Shown: in pieces, positions 56,555 to 64,000 of the stretch | How positions within the stretch are numbered: position 1 is the first letter of the stretch | How the letters are laid out: every line of letters begins with the position of its first letter | Source: Rhodovulum sp. ES.010 | Lineage (GTDB): Bacteria; Pseudomonadota; Alphaproteobacteria; Rhodobacterales; Rhodobacteraceae | NCBI RefSeq assembly: GCF_900142935.1 | Contig: NZ_FSRS01000001.1 | Location: 754,001-818,000, forward strand | Length of the DNA: 64,000 bases | Reading direction: 5' to 3' | Notes under the pieces: generated by a model | The model's input: the letters and a program-made list of their open reading frames with translations, nothing else | What the model was told of the DNA's origin: nothing | Databases searched by the model: none | Made by a program: the position numbers and the translations under genes

Positions 56555-58090
56555 TCAGGTGCGCCAGAAATCCGGGTTCAGCAACGCGATGATCGCCAGC
56601 GTCTCGAGTCGGCCCACCACCATCGCCGCGGCGAGGATCATACGTGCGCCATCCCCGAGCGCGGCGTAGGACAGCGCCGCCTCGCTGCCGGCAGAGGCCA
56701 GCGGCCCGGTGGTGGTGAGCGCGGCCACGGTCAGGACCATCGAGGCCTCGAATCCAAGCCCGGTCGCGGCAAGCGCGACCATGGTCACGGCAACCGACAA
56801 TGCGAACAACATGAAGAACACGAAGGCGATCTGCGCGCCCTGCCGCCGCATGCGTCTGGCGAAGGCGCCCGCACCGCCCACCGAGGAGGGATGGACGAGC
56901 TTTTCCATCTCGCGCACGCCATGCTTGTAGAGCGCATAGATCCTGAGCAGCTTGACCCCTCCCGCGGTGGTTGCAACACCCCCGCCGAAGACGGCCAGCC
57001 CGACCAGGATCAGCCCCGGAGTCGCCAGCCCCGACCAGCTTTGCGCCGCCGCCCAGTCGGCAGATTCGAACCCGGTGGTGGTCAGATAGGAGGTCACCGT
57101 GAAGACCGCGCCCCAAAGCGCACGCAACGCCGCGAAAAGGTTCTCCTCGGCGGCCATGTCATAGGCGCCCAGCCAATGGCGGACGAAAAGGAACAACGTC
57201 ACCGCCCAGGCGATCGCCACCCCCATCCGGATTTCCAGATCGCTCCTGAGCGCTCGCCAGCTTTCGGCGCGGAAATCAAACATGAAGGTGCGCCGCGAGA
57301 AGGCGAAGATGAAAAAGCCCCAGAGAAACAACTCGCCGGCAAAACCGCTCTGCCCGCCGGGCACACCGCCCACGGGCGAGATACCCGAGGTCGAGAGGAT
57401 TGACATCGCGTGGCAAGCGGCGACCAGCGGTCCCTCGCCGGCGACAAGCATGAGCACCCACAGCGCGGCAGTAAGCCCCAGGTAGACAGGAGCGAGACGG
57501 CTTGCGAAACGCACAAGCCGGCCGCGCGGGTCCGCGCCCTTCCCGGTCTCGGCCCCGCCGCCAACCGGGTGCGGCGCCGTCGGCGTGCCCGCGCCGGCCC
57601 CGGCGGTCACCTCGAAGCCCCCAAGGTTCATTGGCGCCAGGATCGAGATCGCGGTGACCCAGATGAAGAAACCGCCAAGCCAGCCCACCATCGCCCGCCA
57701 CAGATGAAGCGCGCCCGATACCTGCCCGGGCACATCGTAGAGCGTGGCCCCGGTCGTCGTCAGGCTCGAAACCATCTCGAAATAGCCGTCCAGGAAGCTT
57801 GCCCCCGGCACCGACTCCACAACGGGCACCGCCAGCATCAGCGGCAGCACCGTGTAGAAGCTGAGCATTGCCAAGAGGTGGCTACGGGCCTGGTTCGAGA
57901 CGCGGTTACGGACAGTAGCCAGACCGATCAGCGCGGCCAGCACCGAGAACAGAAGCCCGGAATAGAGGAAACTGCGCGCCGTCAGCCAGTCGCGCTCTGC
58001 CAGCGCCACGCCCACGGGCAGGAACATCGCCCCGGCCCCCACGCCCATGAGGATCACCAGAAGCGGAAGGTCGTAGATCCGCCGCAGCAT
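56555..58090 (-). CDS. trkH: Trk potassium uptake system, membrane subunit TrkH
   Basis: A 511-aa potassium channel subunit with four M1-P-M2 repeats. The first pore loop is SSLTTTGATLYDVPG (about residues 107-121), others are MSILSTSGISPVGGVPGGQS and TSYLTTTGFESADW, and AALTTTGPLASAGSE, each with the family Gly. It starts 6 bp after trkA ends, and TrkA gates it. Confidence 0.96.
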   Translation of the reverse strand: MLRRIYDLPLLVILMGVGAGAMFLPVGVALAERDWLTARSFLYSGLLFSVLAALIGLATVRNRVSNQARSHLLAMLSFYTVLPLMLAVPVVESVPGASFLDGYFEMVSSLTTTGATLYDVPGQVSGALHLWRAMVGWLGGFFIWVTAISILAPMNLGGFEVTAGAGAGTPTAPHPVGGGAETGKGADPRGRLVRFASRLAPVYLGLTAALWVLMLVAGEGPLVAACHAMSILSTSGISPVGGVPGGQSGFAGELFLWGFFIFAFSRRTFMFDFRAESWRALRSDLEIRMGVAIAWAVTLFLFVRHWLGAYDMAAEENLFAALRALWGAVFTVTSYLTTTGFESADWAAAQSWSGLATPGLILVGLAVFGGGVATTAGGVKLLRIYALYKHGVREMEKLVHPSSVGGAGAFARRMRRQGAQIAFVFFMLFALSVAVTMVALAATGLGFEASMVLTVAALTTTGPLASAGSEAALSYAALGDGARMILAAAMVVGRLETLAIIALLNPDFWRT

Positions 58091-58096
58091 CGGCGC

Positions 58097-59473
58097 TCAG
58101 AAGAAGTCGATGGAGACCTGCAACAGGCGCTCCACTTCGGGGACGTCAGCCGACAGCGCGAAGATCACCACCACATCGCCCTCCTCTATCCGGGTCGAGC
58201 CGGTCGGACGGATCACCTTCTCGCCCTTCATCACCGCCCCGACCAGCGCGCCCTCCGGGAAGTCGATCTCCTGCACGCGCTGGCCGCACATCGGCGAGGT
58301 CGAGAGCACCTGCGCCTCCAGCACCTCGGCTTCAGCATCGCCGATCGAGTAGACGCCGCGCACCCGGCCGTGACGGACATGGCGCAGGATCGAGCTGACG
58401 GTCGTGGCGCGGGGGTTGATATAGGCGTCGATATCGAGGGGGCCCATCAGCGGCACCAGCGAGGGGTCGTTGACCAGGCAGATGGCCATCGGGCAGCCGG
58501 CCAGCTTGGCACGCACCGCGGCAAGCAGGTTGGTCTTGTCGTCGTCGGTAACCGCCAGAACGGCGTCGGCGCGCTCGATATTCGCCTCTTCCAGGAGGTT
58601 CACGTCGAGCCCGTCGCCGTTGAGCACGATGGTCCGTTCCAACGCATCCGCGGCAATCTCGGCGCGCGTCCGGTCCTTCTCGATGACCTTGGCGCGGATG
58701 CGGTCCTCGCGGTTCTCCAGCGCCTCGGCCACGGCCAGTCCGACATTGCCGCCGCCGATGATGACCACCCGCTCCTGCCGTTTCGTGGGCTTGCCGAAGA
58801 TCTCCAGCGTGCGGTCGATGTCCTCAATATGGGAGAACACGTAGATCTGGTCTTCGGGAAAAAGCTGGTCGTTCGGCTCCGGCGCGAACAGCGTGCCCTC
58901 GCGGCGCACGCCCACGACGAGCGCGCGCAATGTCGAGAACAGGTCGGTCAACTGCCTCAGCGGCGTGTTCACCACCGGACAGTCCTCTTCCAGCGTAATC
59001 CCCAGCAGTTGCGCCTTGCCGCCAAGAAAGCTCTCGGTATCGAAGGCCGCGGGCGAGGACAGCCGCTGGAGCGCCGCCTCGGCCACCTCGCGCTCGGGGC
59101 TGATGACCACATCGATCGGCATGTGGTCGCGCCGGTAAAGGTCGGAATAGATCGCGGTCAGGTAGGATTGCGAGCGCAGCCGCGCGATCTTGCGCGGAAT
59201 CGCGAAGACCGAATGAGCCACCTGGCAGGTGACCATGTTGACCTCGTCGGACTGCGTGGCCGCGATGATCATGTCGGCATCGCGCGCGCCCGCCCGTTGC
59301 AGGATATCGGGATAGGACGCGTGACCGGTGATGCCTTGCACGTCAAGCGCGTCCGTCGCCCGCCGGATCAGGTCGCCGTTGAGATCGACAACGGTGACGT
59401 CGTTCCGCTCGCCCGAGAGGTGGCGGGCGATCTGCCAGCCGACCTGGCCCGCGCCGCAGATGATGATCTTCAT
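58097..59473 (-). CDS. trkA: Trk potassium uptake regulator TrkA
   Basis: A 458-aa cytoplasmic regulator with two RCK halves. The first NAD motif is IIICGAGQVGWQIARHLSGE (residues 3-22). The second is VVIIGGGNVGLAVAEALENR (about residues 236-255). RCK_C parts follow each half. It binds nucleotides and controls TrkH. It lies 60 bp after ntrX, the standard alphaproteobacterial order. Confidence 0.96.
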   Translation of the reverse strand: MKIIICGAGQVGWQIARHLSGERNDVTVVDLNGDLIRRATDALDVQGITGHASYPDILQRAGARDADMIIAATQSDEVNMVTCQVAHSVFAIPRKIARLRSQSYLTAIYSDLYRRDHMPIDVVISPEREVAEAALQRLSSPAAFDTESFLGGKAQLLGITLEEDCPVVNTPLRQLTDLFSTLRALVVGVRREGTLFAPEPNDQLFPEDQIYVFSHIEDIDRTLEIFGKPTKRQERVVIIGGGNVGLAVAEALENREDRIRAKVIEKDRTRAEIAADALERTIVLNGDGLDVNLLEEANIERADAVLAVTDDDKTNLLAAVRAKLAGCPMAICLVNDPSLVPLMGPLDIDAYINPRATTVSSILRHVRHGRVRGVYSIGDAEAEVLEAQVLSTSPMCGQRVQEIDFPEGALVGAVMKGEKVIRPTGSTRIEEGDVVVIFALSADVPEVERLLQVSIDFF

Positions 59474-59532
59474 TCACGCTATCCGACACTGGGCAAAACG
59501 CGCCCCATGCATTGCAGAAGGCGCAAGGGGGG

Positions 59533-60954
59533 TCAATCTGCGGCGGTGTCGGCCTCTTCCTCGTCGTCGACATGGGCGACCCGAGACCCGGCCCGGGCCG
59601 AGGTGACGACGCCCAGCGATTTCAGCTTGCGGTGCAGTGCCGAGCGTTCCATGCCGACGAAATTCGCCGTCCGCGAGATATTGCCGCCGAAGCGGTTGAT
59701 CTGGGTCAGCAGGTATTCGCGCTCGAACAGCTCGCGCGCCTCGCGCAAGGGCAGTGTTGCCAGCCCCGCCGACAGCACAACGCGGCCGTCCTCGGCCGGG
59801 CCGTCATTGCTCGCCGGCAGTTCGGCCGAGGCGATCGGCGCGGTGCCCTCGCCCAGGATCAGCACCCGCTCGATCACGTTCTTCAACTGACGCACGTTGC
59901 CGGGCCACCCCATTGTCTGGAGCAGCGCCTCGGCCTCGTCCGACAGCGGGCGCAGCGGCAGACCCTGAGACTTGTTGAAACTGGCGATGAAATGGGCGGC
60001 GAGCGCAGGGATGTCCTCGCGGCGGTCATCCAGCGCGGGCACGTCGATCGGCACCACGTTGAGCCGGTGATAAAGCTCTTCGCGGAACGTCCCGGCGGCG
60101 ATCTCGGCATGCAGATCGCGGGTGGTCGACGAAATCACGCGGATGTCGACGCGCACCTTGTCGGTGCCGCCGGCGCGCTGGAACTGCTGGTCGACCAGCA
60201 CCCGTAGTATCTTGGACTGGGTGCCAAGCGGCATGTCGGCTACCTCGTCGAAATAGAGAATGCCGCCATGGGCCTGTTCCAGCAGCCCGTGCTCGATCCC
60301 GCGGGTCGGGCTCTCGCGGCCGAACAGCACCTCCTCCATCCGTTCGGGCTCGATCGAGGCGGAGTTGACTACAACGAAGGGCCCGTTCGCGCGGTTGGAC
60401 TGGGCGTGGATGTAGCGTGCGGCCACCTCCTTGCCCGACCCCGGCGGGCCTTTCAGCATCACCCGCCCGTTCGACCGGGTCACCTTGTCGAGCTGCGCCT
60501 TCAGCGCCTTGAAGATCGGGCTCGACCCGACCATCTCGGCCTGGCTGACATCCTTGCGCCGCAGCTCCTGGTTTTCGCGCCTGAGCCGCGCGGCCTCCAT
60601 CGCGCGGCGGATCACCACCAGGAGCTGGTCGATGTTGAACGGCTTCTCGATGAAGTCGTAGGCGCCCTGCTTGATCGCCGCGACCGCGATCTCGATATTG
60701 CCGTGGCCCGAGATGATGACGATGGGGATGTCGGGGTTGTCGCGCTTGGCCCTGGACAGGATGTCGATCCCGTCCATGTTGCTGTCCTTAAGCCAGATAT
60801 CGAGGATCATCAGCGCCGGCGGCTCGGCGTTGATCTCGGCCATGCAGGCATCGGAATTGGCGGCGAGCCGCGTGGTGTAGCCCTCGTCCTTGAGGATGTC
60901 CGAGATCAGTTCGCGGATGTCGCGCTCGTCGTCGACGATCAGGATATCGCCCAT
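59533..60954 (-). CDS. ntrX: Nitrogen/redox response regulator NtrX (no GAFTGA motif)
   Basis: A 473-aa regulator. The receiver has Asp52 (ALMILDIWLKDSNMDG). The AAA+ part has Walker A LKGPPGSGKEVAARYIHAQS, and Walker B HGGILYFDEVADMP. The loop that in sigma-54 activators reads GAFTGA is missing: EEVLFGRESPTRGIEHGLLE goes straight on. So direct sigma-54 activation is unlikely. The Fis-type HTH near the C terminus is NISRTANFVGMERSALHRKL. Partner kinase NtrY is encoded 3 bp upstream. Confidence 0.95.
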   Translation of the reverse strand: MGDILIVDDERDIRELISDILKDEGYTTRLAANSDACMAEINAEPPALMILDIWLKDSNMDGIDILSRAKRDNPDIPIVIISGHGNIEIAVAAIKQGAYDFIEKPFNIDQLLVVIRRAMEAARLRRENQELRRKDVSQAEMVGSSPIFKALKAQLDKVTRSNGRVMLKGPPGSGKEVAARYIHAQSNRANGPFVVVNSASIEPERMEEVLFGRESPTRGIEHGLLEQAHGGILYFDEVADMPLGTQSKILRVLVDQQFQRAGGTDKVRVDIRVISSTTRDLHAEIAAGTFREELYHRLNVVPIDVPALDDRREDIPALAAHFIASFNKSQGLPLRPLSDEAEALLQTMGWPGNVRQLKNVIERVLILGEGTAPIASAELPASNDGPAEDGRVVLSAGLATLPLREARELFEREYLLTQINRFGGNISRTANFVGMERSALHRKLKSLGVVTSARAGSRVAHVDDEEEADTAAD

Positions 60955-60957
60955 GGT

Positions 60958-63234
60958 CTACTCCCCAGTTACCGCTCGTTCTTTTGGTGACGTCGTGTCT
61001 TCCGCCGCGCCCGTCGGCCCGACGGGCAGGCGGATCCCGGCCCGCGCGCCGCGATGGGTGCCCGGGGCGAAGGGCTCGGCATCGGTCAGGTCCAGCGTGC
61101 CGCCATGCTCCTCGATGATCTTCTTGACGATCGGCAGCCCCAGCCCGGTGCCGGAATCGCGCGTCGTCACGTAGGGTTCGAACAGCCGCGCGCGGTCCTC
61201 GGGCAGGCCGATACCGTTGTCCTGGATCTCGATCAGCCCGGTTTCGTCGTCGCGCGAAAGTCGCACGCGGATCTCCGGCACGAACCCCTTGGGTGCACCG
61301 CGCTCCATAAATGTTTCAATGGCTTCGCCAGCGTTCTTCATTAAGTTCGTGAGCGCCTGGCTGATCATCGTCGCGTCGAGCTGCGCGGGAATTGCCGCCT
61401 CGGGCAGGTCGGCGGCGAAGCGCACGCCGGGCTGGCCGCTCTCCTGCAAGACGACCGCGTCCCGCACCAGCGCGGCAAGGTCGACGGGCTTGCGCTCGGG
61501 CTCGGGCATCCGGGCGAACTTCGAAAACTCGTCGACGATGCGGCGCAGATCGGCGGTCTGGCGCACGATCACGTCGGTATACTGGTCGAGCGTCTCGGCC
61601 TCGTCGCCCGCGGCCGCGCGGAACTTGCGCTTGATGCGTTCCGCCGAAAGCTGGATCGGCGTCAGCGGGTTCTTGATCTCGTGGGCGATGCGGCGGGCGA
61701 CGTCGCCCCAAGCGGCCATGCGCTGCGCGGTCACGAGGTCGGTCACGTCGTCGAAGGCGATCACGTAGCCCTCGCGCCGACCGTCCGCGCCGCGCCGCGT
61801 GGCCATCCGCACCAGCAGGTTCTCCATCCTGCCGCCGCGGATCAGCCGGATCTCCTCCTGCGCGGTGCCGCGCCGGTCGCGGCGCAACCGGTCGAAAAGC
61901 GCTGCGAATTCCGGCACCGCGACCTTGAGCTCCTGCCCGCCGTCGCGCGCGTCGTCCAGTTGCAGATGGGTCAGCGCCGAGCGGTTCATGAATTCCACCC
62001 GCCCCTCGGCATCGAGCCCGATCACCCCCGCGGTGACCGAGGAGAGCACCGAATCGAACAGCCGACGCCGGCGCTCGGTCTGGCGGTTGTTCTCCAGAAG
62101 CGCCTCGCGCTGGCCCTTCAACTGGTGCGTCATCTGGTTGAAGATGCGCCCCAGCATGGCGATCTCGTCGTCGCCGTCCTCTTCCTTAACGCGCACGTCG
62201 AAATCGCCCGCGCCCACCCGCTGCGCCGCGCCCGCCAGCCGGCCGACGGGTCGCGACAGCCGCTCGGCGAACCACAGGCCCAGCCACACTGCCGCGAGGA
62301 TCAGGATCACGGCGAAGCCGAGGTAGAGCAGGCCAAACTCGAACAGCACCCGCCCTCGCTCGCTTTCGAGCTGACGGTAGAGGCGCGAGGTCTCCTGGGT
62401 GTCGTCGAGCAGGCTCAGCAGGTCGCCATCCACGTTGCGCGAGATGTAGAGCAAGCGATCCGCATAGGCGTCGAGCGAGAGCAGAGCGCGGAACTCGTTG
62501 TTGTCCCAGTCCTCGAGGATGACGGTCTCGCCCTCGGCGGCGCGGGCGATCTCGGCCGGAGCGGGCTGTTCATAGTCGAAGAGATAGGAACGCTCGCCCC
62601 GCGCCTTGATCTCGCCGCCCCCGTCGATGACGTATGCCTCCTTCAGCCCGCGCTGAACCCGCGCCTGGGCCTGGGTCAGAAGCTGGCGCAACTCACCGTC
62701 CGACAGGAAGAACATCCCCTGCCGCGCGACGTTCAGATAGCCTGCCAGCGTGCGCGCATCGGCCGCAAGATCGCGGCGGTGTTCGTCCTCATAGGCTTCG
62801 GCCGCGGCGAGCGAGGCGCCCACGGCGTTGCGCACGCGCTCGGAAAACCATCCCTCGAGCCCGATATTGATGGTCAGACCGGCAAAGACCGCCACCAGCA
62901 CCGTGGGCACAAGCGCGACCATGGCGAAGACGCCGGTCAGCCGCAGGTGCAGCCGCGAGCCCGCCGAATGCCGCCGCCGCGCGGCAACCATGCGAGCGAT
63001 CCGGCGAAATACCAGCGTGGCGACGACCAGCGAATAGACGAGATCGGCCAGCAGCAGTGCGCGCAGCCCGGTAGAGGTCGCGCCCTGGTCGAGCGGGCCG
63101 AGCAGGAGGAACGTGCCGACGGCAAGCAGCGGGCCCAGAACGACGAGCCCCAATGTCGCCGCGTTCTGCGCGCGCCGCGACGGCCGCCACTGGAAGAACC
63201 GCTCGAGGGCCATCCGGCCCGTGGCGCTTGCCAC
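60958..63234 (-). CDS. ntrY: Sensor histidine kinase NtrY
   Basis: A 758-aa membrane kinase. N-terminal hydrophobic helices (about residues 20-130) surround a periplasmic segment of about 170 residues, then another helix near 300-325. A HAMP domain (SRPVGRLAGAAQRVGAGDFD), a PAS domain and HisKA with His518 (RRIAHEIKNPLTPIQLSAER) follow. HATPase_c has LMKNAGEAIE, EIQDNGIGLPEDRARLFEPY and TRDSGTGLGLPIVKKI. It phosphorylates NtrX in nitrogen and redox signalling. Confidence 0.96.
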   Translation of the reverse strand: MASATGRMALERFFQWRPSRRAQNAATLGLVVLGPLLAVGTFLLLGPLDQGATSTGLRALLLADLVYSLVVATLVFRRIARMVAARRRHSAGSRLHLRLTGVFAMVALVPTVLVAVFAGLTINIGLEGWFSERVRNAVGASLAAAEAYEDEHRRDLAADARTLAGYLNVARQGMFFLSDGELRQLLTQAQARVQRGLKEAYVIDGGGEIKARGERSYLFDYEQPAPAEIARAAEGETVILEDWDNNEFRALLSLDAYADRLLYISRNVDGDLLSLLDDTQETSRLYRQLESERGRVLFEFGLLYLGFAVILILAAVWLGLWFAERLSRPVGRLAGAAQRVGAGDFDVRVKEEDGDDEIAMLGRIFNQMTHQLKGQREALLENNRQTERRRRLFDSVLSSVTAGVIGLDAEGRVEFMNRSALTHLQLDDARDGGQELKVAVPEFAALFDRLRRDRRGTAQEEIRLIRGGRMENLLVRMATRRGADGRREGYVIAFDDVTDLVTAQRMAAWGDVARRIAHEIKNPLTPIQLSAERIKRKFRAAAGDEAETLDQYTDVIVRQTADLRRIVDEFSKFARMPEPERKPVDLAALVRDAVVLQESGQPGVRFAADLPEAAIPAQLDATMISQALTNLMKNAGEAIETFMERGAPKGFVPEIRVRLSRDDETGLIEIQDNGIGLPEDRARLFEPYVTTRDSGTGLGLPIVKKIIEEHGGTLDLTDAEPFAPGTHRGARAGIRLPVGPTGAAEDTTSPKERAVTGE

Positions 63235-63329
63235 TTGTCGCCTCTTTCGCTAAGGCCGCGCCTGGCGCGCGGACTGCTCCCCGTTGAGGCGGCGAATCTG
63301 CGCTTTCGCCGCCACGTTCTGTTGCGAAA

Positions 63330-64000
63330 TTACATCAATTTGCGGCGACGTGTCACGCGAATATCGAGGTCGGTGATCTTCTTGCGCAGCGTATTCCGGT
63401 TGATTCCCAGTAAATCCGCACACTTGGCCTGGTTTCCCCCTGTGGCGTCCAGCGCGATCTCGATCAGCGGAAACTCCACCTCGCGCAGGATCCGGGCGTA
63501 AAGGCCCGGTGGCGGCAGCACGCCGCCATGCAGGTCGAAATAGCGCCGCAGATGCTTGGCGACCGAGGCAGACAGCTTTTCGCCGTCGCCGCCGCCCACC
63601 AGTGGCTCGATTTCGGGCTGGTTGCCCAGCACCGCCTCGACCTCTGCGCGGGTGATGACCTCTTCCGGGCTGGTGACCACGAGGCGGCGGATCGTGTGCT
63701 CCAGCTGGCGCACGTTGCCCGGCCAGCTATAGGCGCGGATCAGGTCCATCGCGTCGGAGGCGAGCACCCGCGGCTGGGCCCCATCACGCTCGCCCCGCGC
63801 CAGGAAGTGCTCGGCGAGCAGCGGGATGTCGTCGACCCGCTCGCGGAGGGACGGCACGGCGATGGTCACGCCGCCGAGGCGGTAGAACAGATCCTGCCGG
63901 AACTCGCCGGCCTCCATCCGCGCCATCAGGTCCGTCTGGCTGGTGGCCATGGCGCGCGGGGCATTGTCGCCGAACGCGTCCAGCATCCGCACGATGCGCC
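63330..64000 (-). CDS. ntrC: Nitrogen regulator NtrC (C-terminal part; 5' end outside window)
   Basis: About 223 codons are visible. The late AAA+ segment begins [20 protein letters not shown] and holds [20 protein letters not shown], then [14 protein letters not shown] and [17 protein letters not shown]. The C-terminal Fis-type HTH is [20 protein letters not shown]. The order ntrC-ntrY-ntrX supports NtrC. The Walker A and GAFTGA region is cut off by the right edge. Rhodobacter NtrC is known to act without sigma-54; whether that applies here cannot be seen. Confidence 0.9.
   Translation of the reverse strand, partial: RIVRMLDAFGDNAPRAMATSQTDLMARMEAGEFRQDLFYRLGGVTIAVPSLRERVDDIPLLAEHFLARGERDGAQPRVLASDAMDLIRAYSWPGNVRQLEHTIRRLVVTSPEEVITRAEVEAVLGNQPEIEPLVGGGDGEKLSASVAKHLRRYFDLHGGVLPPPGLYARILREVEFPLIEIALDATGGNQAKCADLLGINRNTLRKKITDLDIRVTRRRKLM

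Noticed and set aside
57410..59890. 826-codon + strand frame opposite trkH and trkA
   Set aside because: It is antisense to two well-conserved genes; the translation is His/Arg-rich with no domain, typical of high-GC shadow frames.
61681..63501. 606-codon + strand frame opposite ntrY
   Set aside because: Antisense shadow of the kinase gene.

Overview
The window is a 64 kb, GC-rich chromosomal segment of an alphaproteobacterium, most likely a Rhodobacterales (Rhodobacteraceae/Roseobacter-type) genome. Evidence for this is the usg gene next to gyrA, the ntrY-ntrX-trkA-trkH-hfq-hflX gene order, the phoR-pstSCAB-phoU-phoB order, bdhA followed by a patatin gene, and the style of the small hypothetical genes. 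It is mainly core genome, with one intact insertion sequence and several decaying genes. No phage, CRISPR array, plasmid replication gene or rRNA was seen. Genus and species cannot be read from this alone.

Layout. 1-1.7 kb: 5' part of gyrA (minus strand, runs off the left edge). 1.8-3.1 kb: a complete IS3-family (IS407-group-like) element inserted between the gyrA promoter and usg, with a 4-bp target duplication. 3.1-6.7 kb: usg, dsbB, a DedA-family gene, tRNA-Leu(CAA), a 60-aa secreted Cys/His-rich protein, a decayed thermonuclease gene, a four-helix membrane protein and a MobA-like nucleotidyltransferase. 6.7-12.8 kb: a branched-chain amino acid ABC transporter operon (livJ-livG-livF-X-Y-livH-livM) that carries two small secreted four-cysteine paralogues of unknown function. 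12.9-21.1 kb: PQQ-type sugar dehydrogenase, GlxA/AraC regulator, class II DAHP synthase, PAS protein, yicC-gmk-gamma carbonic anhydrase, a PLP trans-sulfuration enzyme and a small unknown protein. 21.3-28.7 kb: the phosphate regulon operon (phoR, Pho box, pstSCAB, phoU, phoB). 28.7-32.5 kb: a small hypothetical gene, an FAD-oxidoreductase fragment, a solo LuxR regulator, tsf and rpsB. 32.9-44.3 kb: DUF502, LysE, patatin and bdhA (polyhydroxybutyrate side), a candidate small RNA, an oligopeptide-type binding protein, entericidin, a dienelactone hydrolase, an XRE-cupin regulator diverging from an acyl-CoA ligase/DsbA-like pair, an MFS exporter and an unknown 209-aa protein. 44.7-54.7 kb: mfd, a Suf-associated membrane protein, hemB, a YSC84-type Tat lipoprotein, a DUF2306-like gene broken by one stop codon, a beta-hydroxyacid dehydrogenase and a penicillin-acylase-family hydrolase. 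54.9-64 kb: hflX-hfq-trkH-trkA-ntrX-ntrY-ntrC on the minus strand, with ntrC cut by the right edge.

How the genes work together. The Pst/Pho block is a self-contained phosphate-sensing and uptake module with a Pho box in front of pstS and a strong hairpin after it. The ntrYX-trkAH-hfq-hflX block links a nitrogen/redox two-component system to potassium uptake and RNA-based regulation. Both ABC systems (Liv and Pst) have a hairpin directly after the binding-protein gene, which would favour excess binding protein over membrane parts. The strongest candidate for something undescribed is a roughly 77-nt small RNA at about 36505-36581 (minus strand): a near-consensus promoter, two hairpins and a run of eight U, with no ORF. 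Other unexplained items are the paired four-Cys proteins in the liv operon, a recurrent GAGTATT-type intergenic repeat, a degraded thermonuclease, an N-terminal oxidoreductase stub, and a DUF2306-like gene interrupted by a single stop codon.
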